Below, in pieces: positions 24,776-33,914 of a stretch of 64,000 nucleotides of DNA. Origin of the DNA: Arenimonas maotaiensis (GTDB taxonomy: Bacteria > Pseudomonadota > Gammaproteobacteria > Xanthomonadales > Xanthomonadaceae); the NCBI RefSeq assembly GCF_014638745.1, contig NZ_BMFO01000001.1, positions 534,591 through 598,590 on the forward strand, read 5' to 3'. Each line of letters starts with the position of its first letter. Within the stretch, counting starts at the first letter, position 1. The notes beneath the pieces are model-generated. The model saw only the letters and a list, made by a program, of their open reading frames with translations, was not told the DNA's origin and searched no databases. The position numbers and the translations under genes were made by a program.

Positions 24776-26275
24776 TCAAATTATTGAATATGAGCCAGGA
24801 ACAACTCGATTGATGAAATGGCGCTCGCCACTCGTAAATGGACTAAAAATCCGAATTGCCAGGTAATAAACGATGGCGCTGAACAAGATGACTGTACTTA
24901 GTGAAACCAGGCCGGTAACGTAATTACGTAAAAAAATAATTACTAAACACATCCCTAACGAACTCGATGCGATTTTAGCTATTCCAGTCCAATCAACATC
25001 AATCTTTAAACTTTTATTCATTCTATAAAAACAGTAATAATTTTTGAAAAATGTACAAATACAAGTTGATATCACAACGCCCATTACGCCATATTTCTTT
25101 ACCGCGACAATAGACAGCAATATGTTTAAGACAGCAAATACTTTGCTATATAGAATTACGCTAACTTTTTCTATTGCTTGGAGAACCAGTCCTGTCGGAT
25201 ATGCAAACATGTTAATTACGGAAAATAACGCCAAAAGCCAGAATATGCTTTCTGCTTCAAGGTAATCATCTTTGAATACATACGTAATTAATGTATCGGA
25301 AAGAACAAATATCCCGAAAGCAATTGGGATAAGCGCTACTCCACTAATCTTCAAAACGAGATTGAACATCTTCTCAAGATCAACCGGATTTTGGCTTTGA
25401 GCGTATTTCGAGAAAAACGAAGTTCTTATGACGTCGGCCAAGACAGCATGCGGTAGGCAATTGTTAATCATTTTAATTACCCTATCGGAAAACGCATAAA
25501 GTGCGACCGCAGAAGGTCCGAGATAGGCTGTAATGATTATAAAATCAGTCGAAACACCCAGAATTGACCCGCCAATGTCATTCAGAGAAGACATTCCTCC
25601 ATATTTAATGATTCGTGCGGAATCAAGATTTTCATCCTGAGTTAAGCGATTTGTGGAGGGGAATGCTTTCTTGTAGAAAATCCATTGAATTATGGCCCAA
25701 GCTGACCAGGATAAAGCTTCAACCCATAGCAGACCCGTAACGCCATAACCTGACTCAAGTACAACTAGCGCCATTCCTCCACGCATCAGAACATAGATGG
25801 CATTTGATATGGCTGAATATTTGTGCAAAAAAGTCGAATGCAGAACAACGGTAAGTAGGCCAGCCTCCAGATAAGCGACTATCCCCACGCCGAACACCAT
25901 AAAATAATTGCTGAAATCAGGAATCTTGAGAAATCTTCCGACAGGGTCACTTAAAATCCAAATAATGACCACAACCAGAACTGATGAAACCATTCTGACT
26001 AGGAGACCATAAGATACGAGCCGAATTAATAGTCCGACTCTATTTTGTTGCAAGGCTTCTGGTATAAACCGTCGAAAGACATCCTGAATGCCAAATGACG
26101 CAAGTGCAGCTACAATTCCGATAAGCGAAAAAAGAACGGAATAAACTCCATATTCATGCACACCCAAGGTACGTACGATATACGTTGTGATAAAAAATCC
26201 GACACTTAAGCTTGTCAACAACTTGACCAAAGACCAAAAGTTACTATTCCGGATTGCATTATGAAGACCAGTCAT
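24776..26275 (-). CDS. wzx: Wzx-type polysaccharide flippase
   Basis: A 499-residue integral membrane protein with about 14 hydrophobic segments, of the MOP/PST oligosaccharide-flippase type. The N-terminus AIRNSNFWSLVKLLTSLSVG and the segments LGVHEYGVYSVLFSL and TDFIIITAYLGPSAVALYAF are characteristic. It should move the undecaprenyl-linked repeat unit to the periplasmic face for Wzy. It sits directly after galE in the operon and is among the most AT-rich genes of the window. Confidence 0.9.
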   Translation of the reverse strand: MTGLHNAIRNSNFWSLVKLLTSLSVGFFITTYIVRTLGVHEYGVYSVLFSLIGIVAALASFGIQDVFRRFIPEALQQNRVGLLIRLVSYGLLVRMVSSVLVVVIIWILSDPVGRFLKIPDFSNYFMVFGVGIVAYLEAGLLTVVLHSTFLHKYSAISNAIYVLMRGGMALVVLESGYGVTGLLWVEALSWSAWAIIQWIFYKKAFPSTNRLTQDENLDSARIIKYGGMSSLNDIGGSILGVSTDFIIITAYLGPSAVALYAFSDRVIKMINNCLPHAVLADVIRTSFFSKYAQSQNPVDLEKMFNLVLKISGVALIPIAFGIFVLSDTLITYVFKDDYLEAESIFWLLALFSVINMFAYPTGLVLQAIEKVSVILYSKVFAVLNILLSIVAVKKYGVMGVVISTCICTFFKNYYCFYRMNKSLKIDVDWTGIAKIASSSLGMCLVIIFLRNYVTGLVSLSTVILFSAIVYYLAIRIFSPFTSGERHFINRVVPGSYSII

Positions 26276-26288
26276 ATCTGACTACCAA

Positions 26289-27284
26289 TTATTTATTATT
26301 AAATTTCCAAGCACTGTTGCACATCAAATCAAGTCCCCGCGCCGCACGCCAATCAAGCTCTTGCTTGGATTTATCTGTCGCTGAATAAACGAGAGCAGTA
26401 TCACCAGGTCTACGGCCAACAACTTGATATGGGATTTTTTTATTACTTGCAGTCTCAAATGCGGATCGCATCTCCAAAACACTACACCCATTGCCAGTTC
26501 CAAGATTAAAAAAATCATGGCACACAGACTGGCTATTCAAATGCGCCAAAGCAGCTAAATGGCCTTCGGCTAAATCCATGACATGGATGTAATCACGGAT
26601 ACCGGTCCCATCCGGCGTCGGGTAATCGTTACCGAACACATTCAAATGCGGTAACTTTCCCGCCGCCACCCGCGCGATATACGGCATCAGGTTGTTGGGA
26701 ATGCCGTTTGGGTCTTCGCCGATCAGGCCGCTTTCGTGCGCGCCCACCGGATTGAAGTAACGCAGGCTGGCGATGCGCCATTCCGGATCGGCGGCCGCCA
26801 TGTCGCTCAGCATCTGCTCGATGTGCAGCTTGTTCCAGCCGTAGGGATTGGTCGGCGCGGTGGGGTGGGCTTCGTCGATGGGCAGATACTGCGGCTCGCC
26901 GTACACGGTGGCGCTGCTGCTGAACACCAGACGCTTCACGCCGGCATCCTGCAGGGCTTGCATCAGGCACAGGCTGCCGTACACATTGTTGTGGTAGTAA
27001 TCCAGCGGCTTTTCGACGGACTCGCCCACCGCCTTCAAGCCGGCGAAATGCACCACGGCATCGATGTTCTGCAGCTTCAGCACCTCGGCCAGCAGGCTGC
27101 GGTCGCGGATGTCGCCCTCGATGAACAGCGGGCGCGTGCCGAGGATGGTCTCCAGGCGGTCAACCACCTCCGGCTTGCTGTTGCTCAGGTTGTCGTACAG
27201 CACCACGTTATGGCCGGCTTCGGCCAGCACCACGGCGGTATGGCTGCCGATGTAGCCGGTGCCACCGGTTAAAAGGATGTTCAT
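26289..27284 (-). CDS. galE: UDP-glucose 4-epimerase; mosaic base composition
   Basis: A 331-residue short-chain dehydrogenase-type epimerase for UDP-Glc/UDP-Gal (or the N-acetyl forms). ATG 27284 is the start, giving the NAD-binding GGTGYIGSH at residues 7-15. The catalytic YGWNK (YxxxK) is preceded by SSSATVYGEP, and RYFNPVGAHESGLIGEDP and GIRDYIHVMDLAEGH are typical. The gene is a composite: codons nearest the start are about 60% GC, while the last 300 bases are near 43%, with the change around 26,580-26,700. This suggests a recombination junction that brought in the AT-rich cassette downstream. Confidence 0.94.
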   Translation of the reverse strand: MNILLTGGTGYIGSHTAVVLAEAGHNVVLYDNLSNSKPEVVDRLETILGTRPLFIEGDIRDRSLLAEVLKLQNIDAVVHFAGLKAVGESVEKPLDYYHNNVYGSLCLMQALQDAGVKRLVFSSSATVYGEPQYLPIDEAHPTAPTNPYGWNKLHIEQMLSDMAAADPEWRIASLRYFNPVGAHESGLIGEDPNGIPNNLMPYIARVAAGKLPHLNVFGNDYPTPDGTGIRDYIHVMDLAEGHLAALAHLNSQSVCHDFFNLGTGNGCSVLEMRSAFETASNKKIPYQVVGRRPGDTALVYSATDKSKQELDWRAARGLDLMCNSAWKFNNK

Positions 27285-27294
27285 ACCATAAGCC

Positions 27295-28575
<1,281 letters not shown>

Positions 28576-28604
28576 TGCGTCCTTTCCCCTATGTTGAAAT
28601 CGAT

Positions 28605-29612
28605 TCAGACCTTGTAAAAACTGCGGTACCAGTCCACGAACGCCGGCACGCCCACTTCCACCGGCGTGGCCGGCGTGTAGCCGGTGGCCTCGTGCAGCGC
28701 GTCGACGCTGGCCCAGGTGTCCGGCACGTCGCCGACCATCATCGGCATCAGCTCCATCTCGGCCTTGCGGCCGATGGCCTGCTCCAACAGCTCGATGTAG
28801 CGCAGCAATTGCGTATTGCGGCCGGAGCCGATGTTGTAGATGCGGTACGGTGCGGTGGAGCTGGCCGGATCCGGCGCGTCGCCGTTCCAGTCCGCGTTCG
28901 GCGTGGCCGGGCGGTCGCAGGCGCGGATCACGCCGTCCACGATGTCGGACACGAAAGTGAAGTCGCGGGTGTGCTTGCCGTAGTTGAACACCGGGATCGG
29001 GCGCCCCTCCAGGATGGCCTTGGTGAAGCTGAAGAACGCCATATCCGGCCGGCCCCAGGGGCCGTACACGGTGAAGAAGCGCAGGCCGGTGCACGGCAGG
29101 CCGTATTGGTGCGCGTAGCAGTGCGCCATCATCTCGTTGGCCTTCTTGGTGGCGGCGTAGAAGGTCAGCGGATGCTCGGTCGATTCGGTTTCGGTGTACG
29201 GCATCTTGGTGTTGCCGCCGTAGGCCGAGGACGTGGAGGCGTACACCAGATGCTCCACGCCGTGGTGCCGGCAGCCTTCCAGGATGTGCAGGAAGCCGGT
29301 CAGGTTGCTGTCGGCGTACACGTGCGGATTCTCTTTCGAGTAGCGCACGCCGGCCTGTGCCGCCAGGTGGATCACGCGCTGCGGGGTGTGCGCGGCGAAC
29401 ACCGCCTCCACCGCGGCGCGGTCGGCCAGGTCGGCGGTGATGTGGATGTAGTTCGGATGCGCCTGCAGCCGCGTCAGGCGCGCGTGCTTGAGCGAGACGT
29501 CGTAGTAGTCGTTCAGGTTGTCGAAGCCGATGACGGTGTCGCCACGGGCCAACAGGGTTTCGGCGGTGTGCATGCCGATGAAGCCGGCGCTGCCGGTGAC
29601 CAGGATGTTCAT
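28605..29612 (-). CDS. NAD-dependent epimerase, UDP-glucuronate 4-epimerase-like
   Basis: A 335-residue extended short-chain dehydrogenase. It shows GSAGFIGMHTAE (NAD loop), the FDNLNDYYDVSLKHARL segment typical of UDP-glucuronate 4-epimerases, HLAAQAGVRYS, the Ser-Tyr-Lys catalytic set (STSSAYGGN and YAATKK), and RFFTVYGPWGRPDMA. It probably inverts C4 of a UDP-uronic acid, either UDP-GlcA or the HexNAcA made by the neighbouring dehydrogenase. Its ATG overlaps the MarR stop codon, and the Shine-Dalgarno lies in the MarR reading frame, so the two are translationally coupled. Confidence 0.9.
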   Translation of the reverse strand: MNILVTGSAGFIGMHTAETLLARGDTVIGFDNLNDYYDVSLKHARLTRLQAHPNYIHITADLADRAAVEAVFAAHTPQRVIHLAAQAGVRYSKENPHVYADSNLTGFLHILEGCRHHGVEHLVYASTSSAYGGNTKMPYTETESTEHPLTFYAATKKANEMMAHCYAHQYGLPCTGLRFFTVYGPWGRPDMAFFSFTKAILEGRPIPVFNYGKHTRDFTFVSDIVDGVIRACDRPATPNADWNGDAPDPASSTAPYRIYNIGSGRNTQLLRYIELLEQAIGRKAEMELMPMMVGDVPDTWASVDALHEATGYTPATPVEVGVPAFVDWYRSFYKV

Positions 29613-30013
29613 GGGAATTCCTTATGGTTCATGCGCCCCTCGACAGGCTCGGGGCGCGGTTCAGGTGGCTGAGCCCGCCGAAGCCCATCCTGCCGCAGTG
29701 ATTCGATTTCGCGTTGCAGGGCGGCGTATTCGGCCAGCTTGCGTTTCAGAAAGGCGTTGGTCAGCGCCGCCCGGTGGCGGATGCCGTCCGGCGTCAGCAC
29801 GTACACGTAGCCGAATTTGTTGCGGCTGTCGCTGAAGTTCTGCATCTTCACCATGCCCTTGGCGATCAGCGCCTTCAGGCAATAGTTGAGCGCGCCCACG
29901 CTGATGCCGGCGTTCTCGGCCAGATCGCGCTGGGTGGCGTCCGGCTGCTGCTCGAGCATCCGCAATACGCGGAACTCGGTGTCTTCCTGCAGGTTTTTCT
30001 GGCGGCTGGACAT
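29609..30013 (-). CDS. EPS-associated MarR-family transcriptional regulator
   Basis: A 134-residue DNA-binding protein matching the EPS-associated MarR type (TIGR04176): EFRVLRMLEQQPDATQRDLA, NAGISVGALNYCLKALIAKG (helix-turn-helix with recognition helix) and the wing KFGYVYVLTPDGIRHRAAL, followed by a C-terminal helix rich in Arg, Leu and Glu. Start ATG 30013 is favoured since an upstream extension would reach past the promoter. The last 20 or so residues (AQPPEPRPEPVEGRMNHKEF) are encoded by a REP-like palindrome pair and are probably disordered. It heads a 17-kb operon of assembly genes and has the shared promoter element, so autoregulation is plausible. Confidence 0.88.
   Translation of the reverse strand: MSSRQKNLQEDTEFRVLRMLEQQPDATQRDLAENAGISVGALNYCLKALIAKGMVKMQNFSDSRNKFGYVYVLTPDGIRHRAALTNAFLKRKLAEYAALQREIESLRQDGLRRAQPPEPRPEPVEGRMNHKEFP
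29633..29685. repeat. REP-like palindrome pair inside the MarR coding end
   Basis: A hairpin GCGCCCC (29633-29639) / GGGGCGC (29651-29657) with an 11-base loop is followed by an inverted, diverged copy at 29667-29685. The shared core is YTCGRCRGGCTC. The unit resembles REP palindromes common in xanthomonads, which add a PSTGSGR- or PEPVEG-like peptide when translated. Confidence 0.65.
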
Positions 30014-30045
30014 GCGGGGCGGCGGGCGGGTTTGTTCAACTTTGA

Positions 30046-30086
30046 ATGGTACGCCCGCTTGGAGGGCGGCACAACCTGAAAAATTC
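30046..30086 (-). promoter_or_regulatory. GAAWWWTTC-type promoter of the MarR-led operon
   Basis: Read on the minus strand: GAATTTTTC (30086-30078), three bases, TTGTGC as -35, 17 bases, TACCAT (30051-30046) as -10. The predicted start near 30039 gives a 26-base leader. Since the 16 genes downstream to wecB are packed with overlaps or short gaps, this may drive about 17 kb. Confidence 0.62.
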
Positions 30087-30330
30087 TTAGAATCCCCCTG
30101 CGGTCGAATCCCCCTGCCCTTCGGGCTTCCCCCTCCCAAAGGGGGAAGTTCGCCTCAGGAGTGCGCACCTCCCTTCCCCCGGAAGGGAGGCCGGGAGGGA
30201 TGGGCACCATCGGCAGACCGTACAGGCACCTTGCGGAGATTACTTAGCATATACTCCGCATATTTTGCGGACTATATGCTTGTAATTGCGGAGAATTGAT
30301 GCGATATTCTCCGCAGGAGGTTCGGAGAAT
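30087..30330. repeat. Hairpin array and TGCGGA operator array before fic
   Basis: Two perfect hairpins lie here: CTTCCCCCT/AGGGGGAAG (30126-30148) and CCTCCCTTCC/GGAAGGGAGG (30168-30190). Beyond them, TGCGGA-type motifs occur at about 30233, 30254 (inverted), 30265, 30287 and 30306 (inverted). The last two form a perfect 10-bp inverted repeat, TGCGGAGAAT / ATTCTCCGCA, with a 9-base spacer just before the fic ribosome binding site. This looks like a multi-site operator; the pocket is AT-rich. Confidence 0.6.
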
Positions 30331-31452
30331 ATGACCTATATCTATGATCGTGCTGAATGGCCTTCATTCCATTGGCAGGATCATGCCCTAGCGGCCACGC
30401 TTGCCCATATACGGCACCGGCAAGGGCGTTTGGTGGGTCGCATGGAGGCTTTAGGCTTCACGCTGCGGAAAGAGGCCGTCCTCCATACGCTGACCGAGGA
30501 TGTGCTCAAATCCAGCGAAATCGAAGGCGAGCGGCTCGACGCCGGCCAAGTGCGCTCATCCATTGCGCGCCGACTGGGTATGGATGTCGCGGGGCTGGTG
30601 CCGTCGGAACGGAATGTCGACGTGGTGGTCGAGATGATGCTGGATGCGACGCAGAACTTCGACCAGCCGCTGACCGACGACCGCCTGTTCGGATGGCACG
30701 CCGCGCTGTTCCCCAGCGGGCGTAGCGGCATGTCCAGGATAATCGTCGGCCATTGGCGCGATGATGCCTCGGGCCCGATGCAGGTCGTCTCAGGCCCTGT
30801 CGGTCGCGAGAAAGTCCACTATCAGGCGCCGGCAGCAGACCGGATTCCGCAGGAGATGCGGCGGTTCATGGACTGGCTGGATGCCGCGAAGGGCATCGAT
30901 CCGGTCATCGCCGCCGGCCTCGCACATCTCTGGTTCGTGACCATCCATCCGTTCGAGGATGGCAACGGGCGGATGGCGCGCGCCATCGCCGATCTGATGC
31001 TGGCGCGCTCGGAAAACAGCCCGCAGCGCTTCTACAGCATGTCATCGCAGATCCGGGCGGAACGCAACCGCTATTACGATATGCTGGAAGCGACGCAGAA
31101 AGGCGATCTCGACGTCACCCCGTGGCTGCAGTGGTTTCTGGATTGCCTGGATCGCGCCTTCGACAAAGCCGACGGCACGCTGCGCTCGGTCATGGCCAAG
31201 GCACATTTTTGGGACACGTTCAAAGACCTTCCGATCAATGGCCGACAGCGGCTTGTGCTGAATCGCCTGCTTGACGGATTCGAAGGCAAACTGACCTCGT
31301 CGAAATGGGCGAAGCTGGCGAAATGCTCGCAGGACACGGCATCGCGCGATATCACCGACCTGATGCGCAAGGGCGTCCTCGTGCGCAGCCAGGCCGGAGG
31401 CCGCAGCACGAGTTACCAACCGGTCATGCCGGACAGGGATGCCGCCACCTGA
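30331..31452 (+). CDS. Fic-domain AMP-transferase-type protein with C-terminal winged helix
   Basis: A 373-residue protein. ATG 30331 follows AGGAGG by ten bases; an earlier in-frame start at 30286 would lie within the operator repeats. The N-terminal region holds an inhibitory-helix motif (SSEIEG, of the S/TxxxEG/N form) expected to block ATP's gamma-phosphate site. The Fic core has the canonical HPFEDGNGRMAR with catalytic His, and the last 80 residues (RLVLNRLLDGFEGKLTSSKW to TDLMRKGVLVRSQAGGRSTS) form a winged helix-turn-helix. It probably adenylylates a target or itself and regulates its own promoter. It is the only plus-strand gene in the polysaccharide locus and abuts the ligase-like gene tail to tail, which suggests an insertion. 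Confidence 0.92.
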   Translation: MTYIYDRAEWPSFHWQDHALAATLAHIRHRQGRLVGRMEALGFTLRKEAVLHTLTEDVLKSSEIEGERLDAGQVRSSIARRLGMDVAGLVPSERNVDVVVEMMLDATQNFDQPLTDDRLFGWHAALFPSGRSGMSRIIVGHWRDDASGPMQVVSGPVGREKVHYQAPAADRIPQEMRRFMDWLDAAKGIDPVIAAGLAHLWFVTIHPFEDGNGRMARAIADLMLARSENSPQRFYSMSSQIRAERNRYYDMLEATQKGDLDVTPWLQWFLDCLDRAFDKADGTLRSVMAKAHFWDTFKDLPINGRQRLVLNRLLDGFEGKLTSSKWAKLAKCSQDTASRDITDLMRKGVLVRSQAGGRSTSYQPVMPDRDAAT

Positions 31453-32799
31453 TTACATCCCGTCGCTTCGCCCGCTGACGCCCGGCTCACCCCTCGGCCA
31501 CACCACACACGCCGCCAACAGCCCGGCCAAGGCCGACAGCGCGGTGGTGCGCAACGGGTAATCGACCAGCGAGTGCAGCAGGAGCAGCAGCAGGCCGACC
31601 CAGGCGGCGCGGGCCATCAGCGTGGCGCGCACGCTGTGCCGGCCGGCCATGAACCAGACGCGCACGCCCTGCCACAGGAACGCGCCGAGCAGCAACGCGC
31701 CGGCCAGCACGCCGAACCAGCGCAGCTCCAGCCAGATTTCCAGGTAATCGTTGTGCGCGTGGTTGACCATCTTGGGGCCGCCCAGGAACGGATCGACGTG
31801 CTGGAAGGCGTACCAGAACGCGCCCGGGCCGGCGCCGAGCGGCGCATAGGCGTCGGCCGCCGTGCGGGTGCCGGCGAAGATCTGCCAACGCGAATCCTCC
31901 AGCGGATTGGGCACGAACTGCAAGCTGATGAAATACAGGCCCAGCTGCACCGCCAGGAACAGGCCGACGGCCATCAGCGCGAACAGCCAGTGCTTGGCGC
32001 CGGTGTGGCGGTCGGCGGCGATCACCGCCGGCAGCATCAACAGGCAGCCGGCCATGCCCAGCAGCAGGCCGGCGCGCGAGCCCGACAGCAGGAAGCCGAG
32101 CATGAACAGCAGCGCGATGCCGGCCGGCAGGGCGAAGCGCAGCGGATGCACGTGGCGCTGTTCACGCTGGCCGGCCAGATGCACCAAGCCGGCCCACACC
32201 AGGGGCAAGGTGCAGGCCAGGCTGATGGCGTAGTGGTTGTTGTTGGCGAACAGGCCCACCGCCATGCCGCGGTTGGTGTTGCGGTAGAAATACAAGGCGC
32301 TATCGATGCCGCCGGCTTTCTGCGCGAGGCCCAGCACCGCGCCCACGGCCAGCACCGCCACCGCCGTCTGCAACAGCATGCGGCGCGCGCGCCAATCCAA
32401 TTGCAGACCGGCCAGATACAGCGCGATGGCCGGCAACAGCCAGAACAGCGCGCGTTCGGCCGCCAACGGACGCAAGGCGCCGGTGGCCGGCAGGCCGCCG
32501 ATCAGTGGCGCAAGATGCTGGGACAGCGCGCCGCGGGCCGCGCCCGCCACCCGCCAGGCCTCCGGCCAGGGCAGCAGGAACGCCAGCAGCGCCAGCAGCG
32601 GCGGCAAGATCCAGAGCGAAGCTTTCGGCCAGCAGCGGATATCCGGCGTCCGCCAGATCAACACGCCGATCAACACCAGCGCCGCCAGCTGCGTCAACGC
32701 ATCGCCCGGATGGCCTTGGCCGCCGCCGAATACCAACGCCAACAGCAACACCGTCAGGCCGGTGCGGCGCAACAGGGAATCGGATCGGGTGGCGTCCAT
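31453..32799 (-). CDS. O-antigen ligase/polymerase-family membrane protein (Wzy_C)
   Basis: A 448-residue protein from ATG 32799 with about 12 hydrophobic segments. The large periplasmic loop and the motifs NNNHYAISLACTLPL, GSRAGLLLGMAG and HAHNDYLEIWLELRWFG place it in the PF04932 (Wzy_C) group, which includes WaaL ligases and exopolysaccharide polymerases. It is GC-rich and so belongs to the conserved frame of the locus, unlike the AT-rich polymerase at 19831. One may polymerise and the other ligate or attach chains. No promoter element of the GAAWWWTTC type precedes it; it follows a terminator after the FecR-like pair. Confidence 0.88.
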   Translation of the reverse strand: MDATRSDSLLRRTGLTVLLLALVFGGGQGHPGDALTQLAALVLIGVLIWRTPDIRCWPKASLWILPPLLALLAFLLPWPEAWRVAGAARGALSQHLAPLIGGLPATGALRPLAAERALFWLLPAIALYLAGLQLDWRARRMLLQTAVAVLAVGAVLGLAQKAGGIDSALYFYRNTNRGMAVGLFANNNHYAISLACTLPLVWAGLVHLAGQREQRHVHPLRFALPAGIALLFMLGFLLSGSRAGLLLGMAGCLLMLPAVIAADRHTGAKHWLFALMAVGLFLAVQLGLYFISLQFVPNPLEDSRWQIFAGTRTAADAYAPLGAGPGAFWYAFQHVDPFLGGPKMVNHAHNDYLEIWLELRWFGVLAGALLLGAFLWQGVRVWFMAGRHSVRATLMARAAWVGLLLLLLHSLVDYPLRTTALSALAGLLAACVVWPRGEPGVSGRSDGM

Positions 32800-32828
32800 G
32801 GCACTCCAAGAAACGGTTCGCGCAAGAA

Positions 32829-32852
32829 AAAGGGCCGCCGAAGCGACCCTTT
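32829..32852 (-). terminator. Intrinsic terminator after FecR-like pair
   Basis: On the minus strand AAAGGGTCGC and GCGGCCCTTT pair around a stable TTCG tetraloop (one mismatch) and are followed by TTTC. It lies 22 bases after the FecR-like gene 1 stop codon and limits read-through into the ligase-like gene. Confidence 0.75.
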
Positions 32853-32873
32853 GGATTCTAGCACCGGCCTGCG

Positions 32874-33314
32874 TTACGGCGACACGGTATCGTCGCTGCT
32901 GTCGCTGTTGCCGGCCAACGCGGCGACCACGACCACGGCACCGGCCACGTACAGTAGGGTTTCGCCGTTGGACACCGTTTTGTTCGAACCGCTGTCGGCT
33001 TGCGCGGTCTGTGCGGTGACGCGGGCGATGTTGGCGACGCCGCCGGCGCAGGTCGATTTGGCCGGCACGGTCAACAGCGAACCGGACGCGATGGGCAGCA
33101 CACAACCGTCGCTGAAACGCAAGCTGGCTTGGCCGCCTTGCATCACCAGCACGCGGTCGCCGGCGACCAACAGCTGGCCGGCCGGGGCCGAGACGAACTG
33201 CTTGCCTTGGTTGACCAGCACCACGCCTTCGGTACGGCCGAGCGTGGCCACGGACGGCGCCGCCGTGGCGGTGACGGACAGCAGGCTGGCGAACAGGACG
33301 GTGAGGGTTTTCAT
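32874..33314 (-). CDS. FecR-like small exported protein, copy 1
   Basis: A 146-residue protein with a clear signal peptide (cleavage after VTATAA, near residue 19). Residues 25-95 resemble a FecR domain: GVVLVNQGKQFVSAPAGQLL, AGDRVLVMQGGQASLRF and SDGCVLPIASGS. Two Cys (in DGCVLP and STCAGG) may form a disulfide in the periplasm. A hydrophobic segment (LLYVAGAVVVVAALAG) precedes the acidic tail ending DDTVSP. It closely resembles the next gene upstream and both lie between the polymerisation and export modules, so a role in organising or anchoring the polymer is possible but unproven. Confidence 0.75.
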   Translation of the reverse strand: MKTLTVLFASLLSVTATAAPSVATLGRTEGVVLVNQGKQFVSAPAGQLLVAGDRVLVMQGGQASLRFSDGCVLPIASGSLLTVPAKSTCAGGVANIARVTAQTAQADSGSNKTVSNGETLLYVAGAVVVVAALAGNSDSSDDTVSP

Positions 33315-33352
33315 GGGGAGATCCTTAAGCGTGACCGCAATTATATCCCAGA

Positions 33353-33787
33353 TCAGGGCGAGACGCTGTTGTCGTCGTTTCCGGATTCACCGGCCAGCAC
33401 GCCCAGCGCCGGCAGTGCGAACACCGCCCACAGGCCGGTGGTGCTCGGTAGGGCGTCGGCGCCGATGGCTTGGGCGCTCACCGGCTGCAGGCGGGCGATC
33501 TGGATGTCGCCACCGGCGCAACTGGACAGGGTCTGGACCACCACCAGACTGGATTCGGACAACGGCAACACGCAGCCATCGGCGAAGCGCAAGCTGGCGC
33601 GGGCGCCTTTCATCAGCATCACGCGATCGCCGGCGGCCAAGGCTTGGCCCGGGGCGGCAGTGACGAACTGCTTGCCCTGATTGACCAGCACTTGGCCGTC
33701 GGCCGAGGCCAGCACGGCGGCCGGCGCGGCGAAGGCGGCAGGCGCAAACAAGGCAATGGTGAGCACGAGGGCGGCGGCGGTTTTCAT
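33353..33787 (-). CDS. FecR-like small exported protein, copy 2
   Basis: A 144-residue paralogue of the gene downstream. ATG 33787 is preceded by AAGGAATTGCCC. It has a signal peptide (cleavage after APAAFA), the shared block GQVLVNQGKQFVTAAPGQAL, AGDRVMLMKGARASLRF, ADGCVLPLSESS, a second Cys in SSCAGG, a C-terminal hydrophobic stretch (GLWAVFALPALGVLAG) and an acidic tail ending DDNSVSP. The pair is the product of tandem duplication. The first copy of the operon has a strong promoter with the GAAWWWTTC element, linking it to the polysaccharide regulon. Confidence 0.76.
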   Translation of the reverse strand: MKTAAALVLTIALFAPAAFAAPAAVLASADGQVLVNQGKQFVTAAPGQALAAGDRVMLMKGARASLRFADGCVLPLSESSLVVVQTLSSCAGGDIQIARLQPVSAQAIGADALPSTTGLWAVFALPALGVLAGESGNDDNSVSP

Positions 33788-33867
33788 GGGCAATTCCTTA
33801 TCGAACAGCTCGGATGCAGTAAAGCGAGGCGGCCGTCATGGAGGCATGAAGGCCGCGTAGGGATTTC

Positions 33868-33909
33868 AGGGTAGTCCGAAGCGCGGGCGCGGTCAACCCA
33901 GAATTTTTC
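33868..33909 (-). promoter_or_regulatory. GAAWWWTTC-type promoter of the FecR-like pair
   Basis: Read on the minus strand: GAAAAATTC (33909-33901), four bases, TTGACC (33896-33891) as near-consensus -35, 17 bases, TACCCT (33873-33868) as -10. This is the best -35 of the six. The motif starts a few bases after the stop codon of the TPR gene. Predicted start near 33861, leader about 75 bases. Confidence 0.68.
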
Positions 33910-33914
33910 TTATG

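Noticed and set aside
29603-29640. Second start or extra small gene at the REP pair
   Set aside because: The frame is the tail of the MarR gene and the sequence is a repeat; the GAATTCC is part of the epimerase ribosome binding site.
31573-33663. Long plus-strand frame (about 700 codons) opposite the ligase-like and FecR-like genes
   Set aside because: Gln/Ala/Arg/His-rich shadow of GC-rich minus-strand genes with clear membrane and signal features.
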